Below are positions 5,175 to 6,187 of a DNA stretch of 6,187 nucleotides, in pieces. Origin of the DNA: Syntrophobacterales bacterium (GTDB lineage: Bacteria > Desulfobacterota > Desulfobaccia > Desulfobaccales > 0-14-0-80-60-11). The stretch lies in NCBI GenBank assembly GCA_020052215.1, contig JAGVPN010000303.1, positions 1 to 6,187 on the forward strand. Reading direction: 5' to 3'. The stretch's first letter is position 1. Each line of letters begins with the position of its first letter. The translations under genes and the position numbers were made by a program. Under the pieces are notes generated by a model. That model was not told where the DNA came from, made no database searches, and worked only from the letters and a program-made list of their open reading frames with translations.

Positions 5175-5990
5175 ATGATGAAGGAAAGCCTTACCCTGGA
5201 CTTAGGTAACGGAGTAAAGATGGAACTGGTCCTGATTCCGGCGGGAAAGTTCATGATGGGTTCTCCGGACACGGAGAAGGGTCATACGATCTATGAAGGG
5301 CCACAGCATAAGGTTACCTTCGCCAGGCCCTTTTATATGAGCGCCTTTCTGATAACCAGGGCACAGTGGGTTCAGGTAATGGGCGGCGACCCCAGTGAAT
5401 GTTCAAAACACCACAAAGCTCGTTTTCTTCATCCGGAGCATCTGGGACAGATGGTGGCCGGCGATCCAAGTCAGATGCCGGGCAAACCCGATCAGCCGGT
5501 AGACAGCGTGAGTTGGAAGGATGCTCAGGAGTTCTGTGCAAAAGTTAGAGCCTTGACCGGCAAGAATGTTCGCCTATCTAACGAGGCGGAGTGGGAATAT
5601 GCCTGCCGGGCCGGGTCGACTACCAGCTTTTGCTTCGGAGACGACCCGGATGGCAGCAAGCTGACTGAATATGCCTGGTTCACCGCCAATAGCTGCGATT
5701 ATACATATCCAGTAGGGCAGAAAAAACCCAATGCCTGGGGATTGTATGACATGCATGGTAACGTAGTGGAGTGGTGCCAGGATGGTCTTCACTATACTTA
5801 CGATGGTGCGCCCAGTGACGGCAGCGCCTGGGAGGCTGATGCAATAATAACTCCATCGGGAGTTTGCCGCATGATGCGAGGCGGGTGCAACAACAGCCAT
5901 GCCGAAGGTTGCCGTTCAGCAGGTCGCGACTGGGGCCCTCATAAGAACCGCTGTGGCGACGTCGGATTCAGAGTAGTGGTAGAGGGTTAG
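5175..5990 (+). CDS. SUMF1 / formylglycine-generating-enzyme-like (FGE-sulfatase domain) protein; candidate DGR target
   Basis: A 271-residue protein made almost entirely of one FGE-sulfatase domain with a C-type-lectin-like fold. Recognisable blocks in order: VLIPAGKFMMGS (19-30), PFYMSAFLITRAQWVQVMG (52-70), PVDSVSWKDAQEFC (108-121), RLSNEAEWEYACRAGSTT (133-150), YPVGQKKPNAWGLYDMHGN (178-196), VVEWCQDG (197-204), RGG (235-237), CRSAGR (246-251) and GFRVV (264-268). There is no signal peptide, so it is probably cytoplasmic. In true FGE two cysteines near the C-terminus are catalytic. Here the second aligns with C246, but the first aligns with S241, so formylglycine synthesis is unlikely. An unusual insert at about 72-104 carries a repeated GDPS. 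The segment 235-268 looks like a DGR variable region. Alternatives are an ordinary binding-type SUMF1 paralogue or another non-catalytic homologue. Confidence 0.85.
   Translation: MMKESLTLDLGNGVKMELVLIPAGKFMMGSPDTEKGHTIYEGPQHKVTFARPFYMSAFLITRAQWVQVMGGDPSECSKHHKARFLHPEHLGQMVAGDPSQMPGKPDQPVDSVSWKDAQEFCAKVRALTGKNVRLSNEAEWEYACRAGSTTSFCFGDDPDGSKLTEYAWFTANSCDYTYPVGQKKPNAWGLYDMHGNVVEWCQDGLHYTYDGAPSDGSAWEADAIITPSGVCRMMRGGCNNSHAEGCRSAGRDWGPHKNRCGDVGFRVVVEG
5877..5978 (+). other. Candidate diversity-generating-retroelement variable region
   Basis: This covers residues 235-268, from RGG to GFRVV at the very 3' end of the gene, where variable regions of FGE/lectin-fold DGR targets lie. Family members typically read RGGSWNN, then CRSAN with several Asn, then GFRVV. 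Here the usual Asn positions carry Ser241, His242, Gly245, Gly250, Asp252, Gly254, His256, Cys260, Gly261 and Asp262. Their codons (AGC, CAT, GGT, GGT, GAC, GGC, CAT, TGT, GGC, GAC) all end in C or T, so each can arise from AAC or AAT by changing adenines only. V263 (GTC) is one A change from ATC. Scaffold residues C246, R247, S248, A249, R251, R259, G264 and F265 are kept. No matching template repeat was seen elsewhere in the window. Confidence 0.42.
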
Positions 5991-6118
5991 GGGACTCCTT
6001 AAATCACTAGATGGTGAGCCTCTTGAAGAATGCCAGGGGTCACCTCGATTATTGACCGACATGTAACCGAAGGGACTTCGCTTCGCTCGCCAAAAGTTCT
6101 TTCCGATTGCTGATTTTC

Positions 6119-6152
6119 AAATCCCCCTAAATCCCCCTTTTTCAAAGGGGGA
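6119..6152. repeat. C-run repeat ending in a perfect hairpin
   Basis: AAATCCCCCT occurs twice in tandem (6119-6128, 6129-6138). The second copy opens a 9-bp perfect stem, TCCCCCTTT (6132-6140) with AAAGGGGGA (6144-6152) around a TTC loop. This form is common as a dispersed intergenic repeat in several bacterial groups. It lies about 130 bases after the SUMF1-like stop and lacks a following T-run, so a terminator role is doubtful. Confidence 0.6.
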
Positions 6153-6173
6153 CTTTAACAGCAATTCCTTGTA

Positions 6174-6187
6174 GTTCCCCCCTTTTC
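6174..6187. repeat. Start of a second C-run repeat copy, cut by the window edge
   Basis: GTTCCCCCCTTTTC at the extreme right resembles the first arm and loop of the hairpin at 6132-6152 and probably continues into a matching G-run beyond the window. As C-run arms they lie about 40 bases apart. Between 5991 and 6118 I see no gene; a weak GGTGA...TCACC pairing near 6013-6044 is the only structure. Confidence 0.4.

Noticed and set aside
5175..5990. True formylglycine-generating enzyme acting on sulfatases
   Set aside because: Only one of the two catalytic cysteines is kept by alignment and no sulfatase gene is visible.
6068..6105. Hairpin around GGGACTTCGCTTCGC and AAGTTCTTTCC as terminator
   Set aside because: Pairing is imperfect, the loop is long, and no T-run follows.
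5991..6187. Template repeat of a DGR within the window
   Set aside because: No sequence resembling the RGG-CRSA-GFRVV coding segment was found on either strand after the gene; if it exists it lies outside.

Overview
The window reads as a chromosomal stretch from a Gram-negative bacterium. An OprB-type outer-membrane porin and a periplasmic 5'-nucleotidase with a signal peptide both require an outer membrane. The moderately GC-rich genes, a possible sigma-54 promoter, a DUF4337 membrane protein, a SUMF1-like protein and abundant GC-rich palindromic repeats would suit a Desulfobacterota (former deltaproteobacterial) lineage. That assignment is inference from gene content and style, not proof.

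Layout. At 1-122 (minus) is the 5' end of a gene that runs off the left edge; its N-terminus resembles CHAT-domain proteins. Positions 123-664 carry no gene but hold a cluster of structured repeats: a palindromic element with two inner hairpins (306-384), a separate GC hairpin (394-408), and a MITE-like element of about 113 bp flanked by 11-bp direct repeats (505-639). Next comes a compact minus-strand operon in the order 5'-nucleotidase (2995-1457), a 60-residue cysteine-free beta-grasp-like protein (1455-1273, one base after the nucleotidase stop), and a DUF4337 membrane protein (1252-665). The spacing implies co-transcription, with the first two genes translationally coupled.

The intergenic region 3002-3442 is divergent. 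It contains a perfect 8-bp inverted repeat, a candidate minus-strand sigma-70 promoter, a good match to a sigma-54 -24/-12 element on the plus strand, and a weaker plus-strand sigma-70 promoter. On the plus strand follow a short membrane-like ORF of doubtful status (3443-3649), an OprB-family porin (3712-5070), and a SUMF1/formylglycine-generating-enzyme-like protein (5175-5990) with its own well-spaced sigma-70 promoter and ribosome binding site. The right end (5991-6187) holds C/G-run hairpin repeats.

The most interesting signal is the C-terminus of the SUMF1-like protein. The segment between the RGG and GFRVV motifs departs from the Asn-rich family pattern almost entirely through codons that can be reached from AAC or AAT by changes at adenines. 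That is what the variable region of a diversity-generating retroelement (DGR) target looks like. No template repeat or reverse transcriptase lies in the window, so this is a hypothesis to be tested on the flanking sequence.
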